This document shows positions 10,804-23,589 of a DNA stretch of 64,000 bases, in pieces. Made by a program: the position numbers and the translations under genes. This stretch comes from Ectobius pallidus. Lineage: Eukaryota > Arthropoda > Insecta > Blattodea > Ectobiidae. Position 1 is the first letter of the stretch. Every line of letters begins with the position of its first letter. The stretch is from assembly GCA_964059195.1 (NCBI GenBank), contig CAXKWD010000001.1, positions 159,080,532 through 159,144,531 of the forward strand. The letters run 5' to 3'. The notes beneath the pieces were generated by a model. That model saw only the letters and a program-made list of their open reading frames with translations, did not search any database and was not told the DNA's origin.

Positions 10804-11553
10804 CAGTCTGTCAAATAAAAAACGTCGGGACTCATATGCTGTTAAAATTAAAGTTTTGACGCATTCACAAGTTTCCTATAAAAAACACAAAATACAGGTC
10901 ATTTTCGGAACATATGAGGCCATGCGGCAGGAGGGAAAAAATGAACAACGCGGAAAGCGCAACACACGATATTCAACTTAAATGCATTGTCATAATTCAT
11001 TTTGCTTTGTGTCATCGCCAAATACAAATGCTAACGTGAGAGAAAGTGTAGTTAGGGCTGTAATTGACCTGCATTTTTCGGTCTCTGAAGCAGCGAGAAG
11101 GTTCCATATTTATGAAAGAGCAGCTCAGAGGTGGGAACGTTACTATAATGCGACCGGAAGTTTTCATAGCAAACGTTGATCTGGCCGGACGCATATTTCG
11201 ATGCTAAGATTGGTTGCAGAAGTTGAGCGTAAGTTATTGATTTTGCACTAGAAGTATCGGTATTATAAAATAAAATCTTAAAAAAATGCTCCTTGAATAA
11301 ACATATTCCTCGCGAATCTATTAATTATTAATATTATAAAAATTTGCAACCAAGAATACGGCGGATTTGAGGCATATAGTCACAGCCTTCTATACATGTT
11401 TGTTTTGGAACAAAACTGACTAAATAATCAAGAAAATACATGGATAGACAAGAGGCGTGTGTGAACCTAACCTTAAGTCTTCCTGTACATGCGCATATGC
11501 TCGTTCGTGATACTTAATCAAATACCGCCCGACGTTTTTTATTTGACCGACTG
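10804..11553 (+). mobile_element. Tc1/mariner-like element, internally deleted
   Basis: The terminal inverted repeats CAGTCTGTCAAATAAAAAAC (left) and the inverse of the right end, CAGTCGGTCAAATAAAAAAC, continue to CGTCGGG. The element is flanked by TA on both sides. Inside, 11030-11180 on + encodes a helix-turn-helix: VRAVIDLHFSVSEAARRF, then RAAQRWERYYNATGSF, typical of the N-terminus of a Tc1/mariner-type transposase. A stop follows at 11177 and no DDE domain remains, so it is a non-autonomous relic. Confidence 0.85.
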
Positions 11554-12365
11554 TACATGTCAGAGGCCTATCTATTAGACTACATATTTTTTTCCAGATT
11601 GTTTTGCAAGGTAGCTGTTATTAGCTTTTATCAGAACTCTCTTGAGATTATCTCCCTTAGGTAAATTAGTAGAGAGAATGGCCCTTTTTAAGAATCAACT
11701 GCAAGTTTTGAAACTTCAGTTTTTTAATTGTTTCTGTACTTCTCTAGCTTTGGGATAAATTTCATGTGAGTTTTCCACGTGGGCTAGTTAACAGTGTCCT
11801 TGTTAGAATTATCATTTTCTTCAACTGCAGAAACAGTATGTTTGTTATTACTGATCCACCATTGATTCTGGTAGGAATAGCGTACAAGGCAAACTCTCTA
11901 TTGCATGTTCCTGCATGCCATGGACCCATAGTTTCATGCCCGGAAGTCTTAGACTCTTATCTGTGGTATTTCCACATCCAATCCTTACTTGGCAAAAACC
12001 AATCTGTTCTTTCACTATAAGTTGACTGGGATTATTTTTTATATAATTACTGTATGCACTATTATTTCCAGAATCCTTGGAGGATCAAAAAAGTCTGTAG
12101 GACAGCTGCTATAATAAGTCTTCAAGTGTACTATTTTTCGATACCTCATGCAATTATAGCCATGTTCTTGCAGTAGTCAGTAAGAAAACTAGCATAGATT
12201 CCATTGACGTCTTCTCATTTTCTAGAGTTTTTGGTAAATCCTCAGCTCCCTGAAAATCTTTTTGCAATAGTTATAATCCCTTTGTATCACATTTGTACGT
12301 ATATTTTGACTTAGTAATTTATATTGGAAATTGATGAAAGTGAAGTTACTGTTGATAATACAAGA
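11554..12365. other. Intergenic, nothing recognised
   Basis: No gene or repeat could be supported. The open frame at 11766-12020 starts at a non-ATG codon and resembles nothing known to me. Confidence 0.5.
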
Positions 12366-12511
12366 ATGAGTCCAGATTTGTAACACTTCACTTAAAATTG
12401 TTTTTTTTGGGACTAGTTTGGGGGAAAAAATTCCTTCCCATCCTCAGCCAATGACCAACTAAGCCCAAAAAAAGCAATTCTAAGTGAAGTGTTACTAATC
12501 TCGACTTATTA
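12366..12511. repeat. Palindromic MITE-like inverted repeat
   Basis: The arms of about 65 nt pair along most of their length: GTAACACTTCACTTAAAATTG on the left, and the inverse of CAATTCTAAGTGAAGTGTTAC on the right. The outer parts AGTCCAGATT and AGTCGAGATT also match. No target duplication is evident. Confidence 0.8.
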
Positions 12512-12961
12512 TTATGTTATATATTTTGATTGCTTTAACAACCTGTCATTAAGCACCTACATCTCTACACAGAAATTAAATGTCAAATATATAGTCTAAG
12601 TAAAATTTATTCTCAGTCCAGTACTTCTTCATTTTAAAATTACAAGTTCATTTTAGAACTGGGTGTTTTGGGAATTAAGAAGTAAAATAATATATTTTTT
12701 TAGAAATTATTTTCCTTTTGTATCCCATATAGATTAAACAGATTTAATTTGTGAAAAAATACATTCCTTGAAAAAGTTTATTATTCTTTGATGATTAGAT
12801 ACATACAAACTAAGGAGTTTAATAATTTGTTCTGAAAAGGAAAGATGTTAATTCTAGTGTGCAATACTCTCTGTGTTTTTATTGCCTGAGTATGTTTGAA
12901 GTATCTAATAACTTTGATAGTATTAATTTTTTTTAATGTTTTCCTGTAAGTTAATGTGAAC

Positions 12962-13685
12962 TAGAGGTGGGATATCGAAAGCAAAATATTGACATTGAAT
13001 TTCATATGAATATCAGTTACTAATATCAATAACAGTATTTTATCGGTAAGAAAATATTGATTTTTGATAATATTAAAAGTTTTATTAAGCTTTAAGTTTT
13101 ATTTGTTCCTAGAACACTCAGTTCATTATGCGCACATTGACAGTTTCACTGCGCAACGTATGGAAACTGATATTGTGCACATGTGTGAACTATGTGTTCT
13201 AGGTTTAAGAGTTCTCAAGGAACAAACCTACTGACAAATGTAGATTTGTAGCCTACCGTGATTTAAGGGAATGGTTTGGCATTACTGCATGTCGTTACTT
13301 GTGTTGAATAAGTATAACTGAGATGCTCTTGTAGTAGCAAAATTCAAATTAGTGCTGAAAATAAGACATGCAATTTAACATTGACAGCCATTAATTCAAT
13401 ATGTTATACTTTTTTTTTTTAATTTTATTAATTTCTAACTTAATATTGCCTAAAAAGTTGATTTTGCCCATTTTTATAAATAAATATATGTTATAATACT
13501 GGTAGTGCATTTTTGTTTAATTCTCTCTCTCCCCTTCTATTGTTATTCAATTGAGAAAATCAATATTATTGAAGAGCAGTATCGACATCACGATATTATT
13601 GGAACTGACATTTCGCTGTCAAAATACCGGCTATCAAAAACAAAATATTATATTTGATAATATCGATATCTATATCCCATCCCTA
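12962..13685. mobile_element. hAT MITE with ATGTGAAC target duplication
   Basis: An 8-bp direct duplication, ATGTGAAC, sits at 12954-12961 and 13686-13693. The left end TAGAGGTGGGATATCGA and the inverse of the right end, TAGGGATGGGATATAGAT, are matching hAT-type termini. Sub-terminal TATCGATA motifs recur at both ends. A second copy in inverse orientation lies at 54584. No transposase was seen in its 724 bp. Confidence 0.9.
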
Positions 13686-13993
13686 ATGTGAACGTACTGA
13701 TAATTTCTTTAGGCTATGAGTAAAGTATATTTCTTAAATAGTGTGAGTTCAGATATGCAGCTATAAATTTGTTTCCCATTAATCTTTTTTTTTTATTACA
13801 GCTTATGTTAGTAAGGTAACATTTATGTATTTTGAATCTCAGTTCAATGCATATTATTTATTTGTAAATTCTAGTTAAACACATATGTAATATCATGATG
13901 TCTTCTCCCTCATGGGATATGTTTTTACTGGTCACATACAGCAGATCTTAAATGTGGTGTCCCACATGAAGGTGTCTGTGTTCTGTGTTGCAG

Positions 13994-14083
13994 GATATCA
14001 ATGGAAACAGCTGGAATGCCCATGCCTGGATATCACTACATCACACCCAATCATATCGTGAAGGCACCAATACACTAATGTAG
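13994..14083 (+). other. Possible terminal coding exon (weak)
   Basis: A pyrimidine-rich acceptor ending GTGTTGCAG at 13993 is followed by open frames that close together at about 14078-14083. One reads METAGMPMPGYHYITPNH... before its stop. A second frame is also open to TAG, so the reading frame is ambiguous. No partner exon upstream was recognised. It could be the last exon of a gene starting left of the window, or chance. Confidence 0.2.
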
Positions 14084-14256
14084 AATGTATTGTATTACTA
14101 GTCGGAGGTCCTGCTGGAGAATGAGTCTTGTTCCATGCTCCAGTAGGATTTGCCATGACAAAAAACAAGAATTGTATTGGGTAAAGTGAGAGAAGATAAA
14201 GTTTTAGTTGGTTGTTGATGGTTTGTGTGCGAGTGAAGCAAGTAATGTTTTCCAGG

Positions 14257-14493
14257 TTGAAAATAATGCTTGCTTGGTGTGGGCTGAAGGATGTAGTGCA
14301 AGGGTTGTTTTCTTTCGTGATGGAGCAATAGGTGATTGAAAATAATGCTTGCATGCTGTAGTACATTTGATGGTGAAAAGGAAGCAAGCAGTTTTTTTCC
14401 TGGATTGAAAATAATGCTTGCAGGATATTAAGAAGGTAACAAAGACATGATTAAAGGGCAAGTAGTATTTTCTAAGTAGAAAATAATGCTTGC
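14257..14493. repeat. Degenerate tandem array, AAAATAATGCTTGC core
   Basis: The core GAAAATAATGCTTGC occurs four times (about 14259, 14338, 14407 and 14479) at 69-80 bp spacing, each preceded by a similar AAGCAAGTA...TTTTC stretch. On the minus strand this gives a repeated KHYF pattern in open frames, which I read as a by-product of the repeat. Confidence 0.7.
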
Positions 14494-15696
14494 CGCCCAT
14501 TTTCTGTACTGAGTAGGTCGATGGTGGTAAAGGGATCAAGCCAAAGATTTGTGATTTTTTTGTTGTTTTTTATTAATAATTATCATATACTAGAAATGTT
14601 ATAAATTATTTATTATTATAATTATTATTATATATATTAAGGTATAAACAGTCCCGTCTGTAATTATATTCGTTTTTTCCCTGCGAGTGTTCCACTTTGA
14701 ATAACCGTTTGCATAACACCATAGACTAGTTATCAACTTAGGAGTGAAAATCTTTCTCACAGTAGCTCATAGTTAAATGTGAAACTTCTTTTTAAAATGA
14801 CTAGTTTTTTAATACTAGGACATTATTTTTAAGACTTGTTTAGATTTATCCAATAATAGTGAGTAACCTGTTTGCCATACTAACACTTAATTCTTATCAC
14901 TTGATCTATGTTAGTGTCTTCCTATGATGAAAAGTATTGCGAAAGGGAAAAAGCCAAAATTCAGCATATCAGATCCCAGGATGCAACCTGGCTCACATGT
15001 TTGCTCACGAGCATAGAAGAGCGAATCCTTCGCTCTGGAACATTGCATATTCAATACCATATCACTCCTATGATGCAGGTTGTATACAAAAAATAATAAA
15101 AACTTAATCGGAATCGGGTAGACACCATACGTGGGACAATACAGCTAGTAAAGTGATATTCCCCATCATTGTGTCATTATTTTGTAGCATTGCAAATGCT
15201 GCATCAAAATACGTTCTTCCCACCTGCACTGGAGGTAAAATCTCTAGAGACCTGTATTACATATCCCTTTCTTCCACAGCTTAGTCATATCTTCCATGTA
15301 ATATCATACCCTTTTAATATTAAAATGTGCCAAATCTTATTTAAAGTAATTGAATTTTTAATAAGAAGTAACCAATTTTAATGCTCATCTTTAAAAAAGA
15401 AGCATACATTTTTAATAAAAAATGAATCACATTTTAGAGGAATCTCTGTTTAAGAAACAAAAAGTAATAGTTTAGTAAATATTTTATTTTGTGTGCCAAT
15501 TCTTTGTCTAACAAATGTATAATTGTTGTTTTAGCAATGACTAAGTCACTAATATATATTATCTCACAGCTCTAGCCTGTTGCTGTGACTAGAGGATAGC
15601 TTAATAATTATTGTGCTGGGACAGCTTCATGCGGTTTAGAGAAACTCTAACCGTGTTGAAGAGGCTTGTTAATTTGTGTGTGAGAGAAACGATTGT

Positions 15697-15806
15697 TGTA
15701 ACATATCACATGTGATGCTGGACAGGATGGGGCAAAGCATGCTTTATTGTGTGCATTACAGGGAATTGGAATTATAAACTGATGGTACAACATATCACAT
15801 GTGATA
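15697..15806. promoter_or_regulatory. Two copies of the palindrome ACATATCACATGTGAT
   Basis: The 16-mer occurs at about 15697 and 15791 and contains the perfect 12-bp palindrome ATCACATGTGAT, a CACATGTG E-box of the kind bound by bHLH-zip factors. Function is inferred only from the motif. Confidence 0.25.
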
Positions 15807-17241
15807 CGGAATGATCTAATTTCAACAAATGTCAAAATATACATTTTCTGTGCATTTTAGAAAAATGATTCCAGAAAAGAAAACTTTTTTATGCTCATAA
15901 AGCAAAGATAAAGACATATCCTTTTAAGAAAAACAATTTGACAGCTTTCATATCATACAAATGATAAGCTTTAAAATTTAACCTGATTAAAGATAGGATT
16001 GAATTGGATGTCAGTGCACACTCGCCACTGGCACCAAACGGGCGAATTAATAATTAGGTAGACAAACAACGCGGACAATCTGCATATTGTTTTCTGTGTC
16101 GATTAATGTATTGTCGCACTTCCTTTACTATGAATGAGTGTTAATATCTCAGTTATACTCGTAGAGTTGTAGGTTGTTTTGTTTTGTTTTAGAAGATCTG
16201 CAATGTTCTGCAATTTTTTAATCAGAATAATATAATTGTTATGTACCAGTGTTTTGTACTATATAAAAAGAAATATCTTGACTGAAAAGATATTTTTGTG
16301 CAGAGAGCAAATGATTTTATCTAAGCTAATAATGGTATTATTAAGTAATGTGTACCAATGAAACTTGTCCCAAAGCACCAGCGTAGAATAGCCCAGACAC
16401 TCTCTCTCTCTCTTGCACCTTTAAATCGTTTGCCACATTAATAATTAGTTCTAACACAACTATGCACTTTTGTCACTCCCTTAAATGGATACCCATTTGG
16501 AAAGAGCCTAATATTTCTTATAGAGGCTAACAACCTCTCCCATTCGATTTTATAAACCCTTCTTTTTTACCCGGTTGATGATCCATGGATAAACTGCAAA
16601 ACAAAAACTCAGTACCTTGAAAGATTTATGAGAGAACTATTAGTTGTTCGTATGGGTACCTATTTAAGATTTCTTTCTTTATATAAAATGTTCCGTATTC
16701 TCGGTAGTAATGAAGAACTTTCCAAATCTTAAGATATATTAGAGAAATAGTTTTTCATCACGATACATAAAAACATATTTGATAGGAAGAAAAAAGCTGT
16801 AAGTCATTTCTATTGCAAAAGCTTTTTTCTCCTTTTCCTGTATAACTTCATGTCAGTAATGTTGTAACTCACTAGCGATTCCACCACTGTTCTCGGCTGT
16901 GGTTTCAAATAGCTAAGAAAATATCGTCAAAACTCCCTTCTTTGTTTTTTTTTTCTCTTTCTCTCGGAGATAATTAAAAAGAGGCGAACCTTGTTCCCGC
17001 AACATGAAGTCATCCATTTGTCTGAAAGGCAAAAAGAAAACCGGTAGATGCCCATCCCTCTACCCCCCTATCTGTGTTTTAGCCAGACAATTCTAAAACA
17101 AACCGGTGTGAAGACGAAATGTTTGTGCCCTATCCCATGACCTGGAGTATGTGTATATTCAGTTACTTTTTTCCAATGCAGGGAGTAGTTTGTATTTACA
17201 TTTAATGAGCTCAGAGCAATAATCAGAAACTCGTGAATGTA

Positions 17242-17433
17242 CAGGACTGTCCAAAAGTCACAATGGCTGCTTTGTGTACAAGCTTAAATTCAATTCTACA
17301 TTCCAGAAGTAACAGTTGCTGTTTTTCCTGGCCGTGTGGGATTGAAACAAATGCTTTAGCATCCTGCTTGTTTTTCAAGATGGTGCAACGGGCTATGTTT
17401 GTACTTCCCACTTGTGACTTTTGAACAGTCAGG
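17242..17433. mobile_element. 192-bp MITE with TA target duplication
   Basis: The ends GACTGTCCAAAAGTCACA and, inverted, GACTGTTCAAAAGTCACA are matching terminal inverted repeats bounded by TA (17240 and 17434). This suits a Tc1/mariner-derived MITE. The small ORFs on both strands within it are incidental. Confidence 0.8.
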
Positions 17434-19038
17434 TATTTTGATTTCAATAAGCGTTGGATGATACAGAAGTGATAATATGTCATGGAGCACAGGGGCCTTA
17501 ACATGAATTCTTATGCTGACAACTTTTTTTTACAAAAAAAAATATTTAAAAATGTTTTTGGTTCTTTTATATTGGTTTCTGATGACTGCTAGCCCATTTG
17601 GACAAGTGTACTCAAGGCAATCAAGTATGTAATACTAGTACTTCCAAAACAAAGAGAAAGTATTTAACAATGTTATAAAAATGTTTGTATTTTAAACTGA
17701 AGGCCACGTGTGAGTAGCATTCCCAGCTCTGGTGTGTTGACCTTGGTGAGCTCATTTGACAGGATGCAAGACTCGCATTTTACGCTGTTTTATTCAGAAT
17801 GGCAGCAATCAAATTGCCCCCATTTTGAAGATATGCATAGCAATAAGTCTAAACTCCAAAACTTTATGGAAGATTTGGTTTTGTTGTGGGCTGTATTTAT
17901 GTCCTTGAATGAGGCCGAAATAGTCTTTCACAGTGAGTCTACACCAAGATTTGCCACTAGAAAAAAAATGTTTCCTGCTTCTGATTTTTTAGATGGATAG
18001 ACCCCTCCCCTTTATGCTTGAGTCTTTCAGGAGATGATTCGGCATTAATTTTTTTTTTCCGGTGAATTGGCTCCTTGCCATGGCACACAGGTGATGGGCA
18101 AAACCATGCGGTTTGCAAGTCAAAATTCATGTGCCAAATATTTATAAGTTTGAGTGCCAAATGCTCGTACCACATGACCTTTTGTGCATGGCAGGACCCG
18201 AGTCGTCGGACGGCAATGTCCTTAAGTAAAGCTCAGGAAACTTTGTACCTGTCCCACTGCCGACTGCCATGTTGTCTCCTCTACTCGGGTAGAGTCAGTA
18301 TTACATCTTGTGTGAGCAGTATAGATATAATTTTAAAGCAACGTATCCGATGTGGAGGTAGATAAACATCTAGACAGGCGAGGATACTAAGTATTGTACA
18401 CCCTCAAAACCCTCCTGAAAAATCCAACCGTCTCATTGTAATAAAAAAAATAACCCTATTGAAATTGCAAACCAAGGCTACCACAGTGCGTGTGAGAAAA
18501 GAAAAGATTTTTCTAGCCTTTAATGAACAGGGTCATAACTAACATATTTAAATAAGTAAATAATTAAATCATAAGTAGTTGTATAAGAATGAGAGTGTGG
18601 CTGTTCAAATCAGTATTGTTTTTTATGTGTTTTTAAACAATTTTTTGAATGGGGAGGGTAGAGGACTAGCAAGCTAGAGATGCAGGACACGCATCTCTGT
18701 GTAATATGAAGTTGTTGTTGTGGTTGGATATTTGCTTCTTATTAAAAGCAATCAGAAGAGCGAGAGCTAGTCAGTTTTTACATGCTCACGTCTCCATCAA
18801 TCAGGGAATGAAGGATTAATAAAAAAAGTAATTAATTAATAAAAAGTACATCATTGGGAGGGGAGAAGGATGGGGAATCTTTGTAAATAAATAAAATATT
18901 ATTATTAATATTCAGGGTGATGCTTTAAGTAATTGTCATCACACGGCAAATCAAAAAAGAATGAACCAAACAAATATTAACTATATAAAGTTCAGTGTCG
19001 TCAGTGCTTCTTGCTTGCTGCTAGTTGAGAAACGTCTT

Positions 19039-19164
19039 GCACACATTTCAGTTTAGCGGGGGACCAGTAATTGATTCTGATGCATGACCAAATCTTCTGC
19101 CCCCAGCTTTAAAGAAATGCTGTGTGCTCTTTTAAAAAATTACTTAAAAAACTGAAATGTGTGC
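19039..19164. repeat. Inverted repeat, 16-bp perfect arms
   Basis: GCACACATTTCAGTTT at 19039-19054 and its exact complement at 19149-19164 are separated by about 94 nt. It could form a stem-loop in RNA; the loop is too large for a typical microRNA precursor. Confidence 0.55.
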
Positions 19165-19558
19165 TATGTTCGTTTATAGATAATTTATTTGGAAATTATT
19201 AAAAAAATAAATAAAAATTGAATCAGAAATCAAAGATGTTTTATTACTGCTATTATTATAGTGTTAAAAGTAAAGGGCAATAAAAATACCAGGCATAAAA
19301 AGACAAGTTTAGAACTGCACATGTAATGCTGTAATGTATGCTGTTACTATTAACACATTGTGTATACTGTTTGTTTTGTTTATTAAAGTGTGTATATTTA
19401 GAAAATGGTTTTAAATTTTTTTTATTTGTGACACATCCTTTCTAATTTCCTATCTGACTCTGTTTTTAGATCAGGTTTATTCCGTAAGAAGGTGGCCGCT
19501 ATGTCAAGAAAGGAATGTTGCAATGACGAAGTACGAGCTGAAATCAGAAGTACCTAAT

Positions 19559-19617
19559 TATTAACGTTTATTATTATTATTATTTATCATCATTATTATT
19601 ATTATTATTATTATTAG
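19559..19617. repeat. (ATT)n microsatellite
   Basis: Interrupted ATT repeats, read directly. Confidence 0.9.
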
Positions 19618-20926
19618 GCTGACTATACATACCATTTTGAATGGGACAATACCATTAATTTAATATATTTTGACTGTTTTGTCGTTTTAATGGAAATTCC
19701 AATTTTGTACCCTTTTATTATACCACACTATGATATTGATAAGTGTAGTTTATAATTCGTAACCTATAGGCTAATTGTATATCATTGTCATGATCACCAG
19801 TAAATTGAATGACTATGAGTTACATTGTTCGATAAGGAGTTTCGATATCTGCAGCAATTTATTCAGAGAAGATATCACATCATGTGGTGTAGTGAATGGT
19901 GTACTTTGATGATAAAGTTATGCTCTGGTCAAATCGTATTATTACTATGATTATGATTATTATTATTGTTATTTATTTATATATTTATTCAGAGAAAATA
20001 AAGAAATGCATGTTGGCAACACTTGCCTTTCATCAAGAACAAGAAGGCAGTTAATCTTAGGGAAGAAAGGTTAGTCTTTTGTTCAAACATTTTTTTACAA
20101 AATGTTTCTATAATATTTTAAACAATTTTTTGGAAGTGTTTAAAAACTATTTGGACTTTTTAATTTTTATTTTTAAAATATGCTTGTAATGCCAAAAAGA
20201 CAAAAGTGCAGTTTTAATTATGATCTCCAGAAAGATTTCAAATTTATTACAGTGGACAAGCAGTGTAGTGATGGAATGAAAGCGGTGTGCCAATGTTGTG
20301 TCCACTTTCCATTGCCCCATTTTTACTATCTCAGTGACATATTTTTGACAAAAGGTAATTTGGTCAACTTAATAATAATTATGTTAATTATAGTCATACT
20401 ATTCTCATTATTATCATTATTTTATATCAGCCTAGATTTATTGCTTCAAATGTTCATATAAAACTTACTTCATTCATTGTAGATTTCCAGCGCTTTATAT
20501 TAAAAAACATCATACCTTGTGTAATATATATGTGTAGTTACATGTCAATTTTCTGTTTTTTCCCAGGGCACTGTAGAATTACACCTTCCATTACTACAGT
20601 CTTGTAGCCGGGATAGGGATTCGTGAATCACCCTGTAAAAGAGGTCCTGGCAGTGACATTGCAGGAAAGGCCACCAAGCTCTACACCATGTAAAATATTT
20701 GACTTTTTATGGATTTTTCCGGGGATGCCTTAAAAAAGTGGTTTGATAAATTTTTTCATCAATCTGTTATTATTTTAAGAATAGCTGTCTCTAAATTACT
20801 GTCTCAAAACTAGCTAAAAGCTTAATAATTATATAAGAGTTGAATTTTTTAAACAAAAACTTCACTTTTGGTATAGTTTACCTGAACTAGTTTTGGCACC
20901 TTCGCAACAATTGTCAACTGCTATAC

Positions 20927-21638
20927 TTAAACTGCCGTGCTACCCTCCCTCAGACGTGGTACAAACTTCGAGATGAGGTCCTCATTGGTCGGGATATCGA
21001 AGTTCATCAGTTGGTTCCCATTCTTGTGAATAAAAATTCTTTCCCAGACTGAAAGTTCCTTGTGTCCATGGACACATTTTAGTAATTCTGGATCCCTGTC
21101 AACTTCATGTCCATCATCCCAAAAGTGTGCCGCTACCGCTGATTTGTCTGTATTTTGATATTTAATGTGTTTTATGTGTTTAGACTTTTTCGCAATCATT
21201 ACATTTAAATTGGTAGATGCCTGATTTTTTACTGTGGTGGGGGTTCTCTAAATTTGTAGATCTGAGTAGGTTTTTTAAAGAGTATCTGTTTACAGGTGCT
21301 GTTGTGATGCCATGCTTCCTGAAAACTTTTCTGAATTTATTATCAGCCCAAGGGTGGAATGTAATTTTCTTGTATTTCAAGTTTTCTTCTATTGGTTTCA
21401 AGGTGGTGATCTCTCTTGTTAGTTTTTGTTTTTTGCACTTTTGTATTTTCTTGTCGACCAGTTCTCTTCTGTAACCATTATTTTCTGCAGTGGTGATGAT
21501 TGTATTATATTCCAGGTCATATTCTGATTTGTTGAGAGGCATGTTTACCAGTCTATGTGTGAGGGAATTGAATACAGCTTGTTTATGTGCAGCTATTTGC
21601 CTGAAACTAGAATAGAATGTACCGTAATTTATTGTCAT
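20927..21638 (-). pseudogene. Penelope-like retroelement, 3' part with damaged GIY-YIG domain
   Basis: Two overlapping minus-strand frames (21638 to 21180, then 21199 to 20927) together read like the C-terminal third of a Penelope-like element. The first runs through an RT-thumb/linker type sequence (FHPWADNKFRKVFRKHGI) to KKSGIYQFKCNDCEKV, the GIY half of the endonuclease. The second continues SAVAAHFWDDGHEV, the conserved end of that nuclease. The YIG segment and the Arg-bearing helix between them are missing and the frame changes, so the nuclease is broken. The RT catalytic core is absent. It ends at a stop at 20927. Confidence 0.75.
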
Positions 21639-21639
21639 T

Positions 21640-23589
21640 GGGCAGCCAAGGCTATGTTACACAAAATTTTGATTTAATATATAAGTAAGTCTACTTACGC
21701 AACTGTTGAAAAGTTGGAAGAGGGTAGTGTTATCTCTTTAACACATATTGATTGTTCAAGCCTATTTCTTTCTCTTGTAAATTCTGATTAAACCACTAAT
21801 TTAATTTTTGAAGAAAAACCCACCCCAAAACAATCCGTGCATAGAGTGGAAAGGCCATGAGATTTGAGCTTGTTGTTAGGATGTTGGAAATGATTGCTCT
21901 TTATGATGAAGAAAAGAAAACAAGTTTGAATAAGACAACCGAACATGGAAAGTCTTACTGTTTGTTTGAAACGAATAGACCTAATTTTATTCATGACATG
22001 AGGAAGAAAAGTGGGAACTGGGATATCATGGTTAATAATACTGATTCAACACAGGAGCTTTTATTACTAGTGTCTTTTTTAGAATATAAAAACATTTCTG
22101 AATAGCTGTTTATAACAAAGTGTTAAACTATTGTCACCTAAGTTCCATGAATGCTACCTTTAGGCACAGTGGTACTCACTAGAAATTATTAAACTAGAGT
22201 CAATATTAGCCACAACAAATTTCACAGCACAGTACTTTTCAAAGTTAGTAGAATTTATATTTATTCATTTGTACAGCCTTTTACTAGTATGGTTACTGTC
22301 AGTGGCACCGACTTTTGAAAAACATTGGGTGAGCTCGATCACTTTTTTAAATTTTGGGTTTTAGGTCACTATCAAAATAAAATAAAACTACACATGGACC
22401 TGGAATTATGTAGCATGGAGGGTTGCAGAATGTGTTCTCCTGAATGGAGTTCTCCAAATAATTCGTCACAAGCATCATTATTTTCTTATTGGTCTTTCTT
22501 TAGACCAATAGCCTGTTCTCCCTAATCACACCGTCTTTTTTGTGGATGACCCGAGCTCCCCTTCCCCCAGTTTATTGTCCATTGCTGATTTCACTAGTCT
22601 TTCTTAATTCATTCTCTACATGATCGTTCCATTCTGACTCTCTTCATTTTAACAAGTTGTACTCCACACTCTTCGTCTCGTATCACAGTTCCTTTCCTTG
22701 TTCATTGAATGTCCTTCCTGTAATTTTTTCCTAATCATTTAAATTCTAAATCTAACTTTTCTGCGCTCTCTTGCATTTCATAAAATGTAATATGATTTCA
22801 GTTTTGTTAAAATGTCTTGTTATGTCAGAGATGGCTGTATAAAATTGTTGGGAAACATAACACCTCTGCTCCTTTCTCACTTCAAACACTAAACTGAACA
22901 GTGTTGAAAAGCCTACAGATTCTGCAAGGTGACAGCATAGTAGAAATTATAACTACCGGTAGTTAGGTAATAGTAGTGAACAAATAAGTGGATTACCATA
23001 CTAGTAAGGTATGTTCTCACTAGCATCGTAAAGAAATTTAAAACAATGGAAAAATTCTGTGACCTGTATTTTATAAGCTAATTTTATACTCAAGGTTACA
23101 GTGACGTCTAAAATACAATGAGGAGATTTTCTCACAAGACCATACATCTGGCTTTTTAGATGTGTCCCAGCTGTCCATTTGGTATTCAGAAATAAGTGCA
23201 ATTGTCCTGTTTTGTAAAAATATGCAAACAAGCTTGAGAATAGAATGTACACATAACAGTTATATCTGTCAATTTTATTTAAAATTCATAGTTTTAGGTA
23301 CTTATAATGCTGAAAATGTGTTGGCATTTTAATTGTAGCATGTTTTCAGTGATATTAAACAGCATAATTATTTTGTCCAAGGCTTGGTGTCAATGTTTTG
23401 GGTTTTAATAATTATAGCAGCTGCATTGATTTACAGGAAACTAATGTTTATATCTACATAAGTAGGCCTATAACTGGGATGGCAAGACAAGTAGCTTGGG
23501 TTGAAGATTGTACCTCTGTCCTCTCTTGGAAAACAATTGTAACAAAATACATATCGGTAACTTACTCAATGGTAATAGACAATTTCTCA
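21640..23589. other. Intergenic, nothing recognised
   Basis: No gene or mobile element could be supported. Short frames on both strands at 21788-22105 shadow each other and lack family resemblance. Confidence 0.5.

Larger units (their letters stand above)
13686..17241. other. Intergenic or possible 3' UTR
   Basis: No firm gene. This stretch holds a possible terminal coding exon at 13994, a repeated motif (14257-14493), two E-box palindromes (15697 and 15791) and a (CT)n tract near 16398-16415. From about 16.0 kb on it is less AT-rich than the surroundings. That would suit a long untranslated region, but nothing proves transcription. Confidence 0.35.
17434..20926. other. Intergenic, nothing firm
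   Basis: No gene could be supported. Frames at 17710-18000 and 18075-18365 have no recognisable domain. The stretch contains a 16-bp perfect inverted repeat (19039-19054 and 19149-19164) and an (ATT)n microsatellite at 19559-19617. Confidence 0.45.

Noticed and set aside
14204..14539. Minus-strand open frame with repeated KHYF motifs
   Set aside because: The protein repeats mirror the DNA repeat array; start codon and domains are unconvincing.
17233..17504. Open frames on both strands
   Set aside because: They lie within or across a 192-bp MITE with clear inverted ends; no family resemblance.
17710..18365. Two plus-strand frames of 96 codons
   Set aside because: No recognisable domain, no supporting splice signals, and the first begins at a non-ATG codon.
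21788..22105. Overlapping open frames on both strands
   Set aside because: Mutual shadows without similarity to known proteins.
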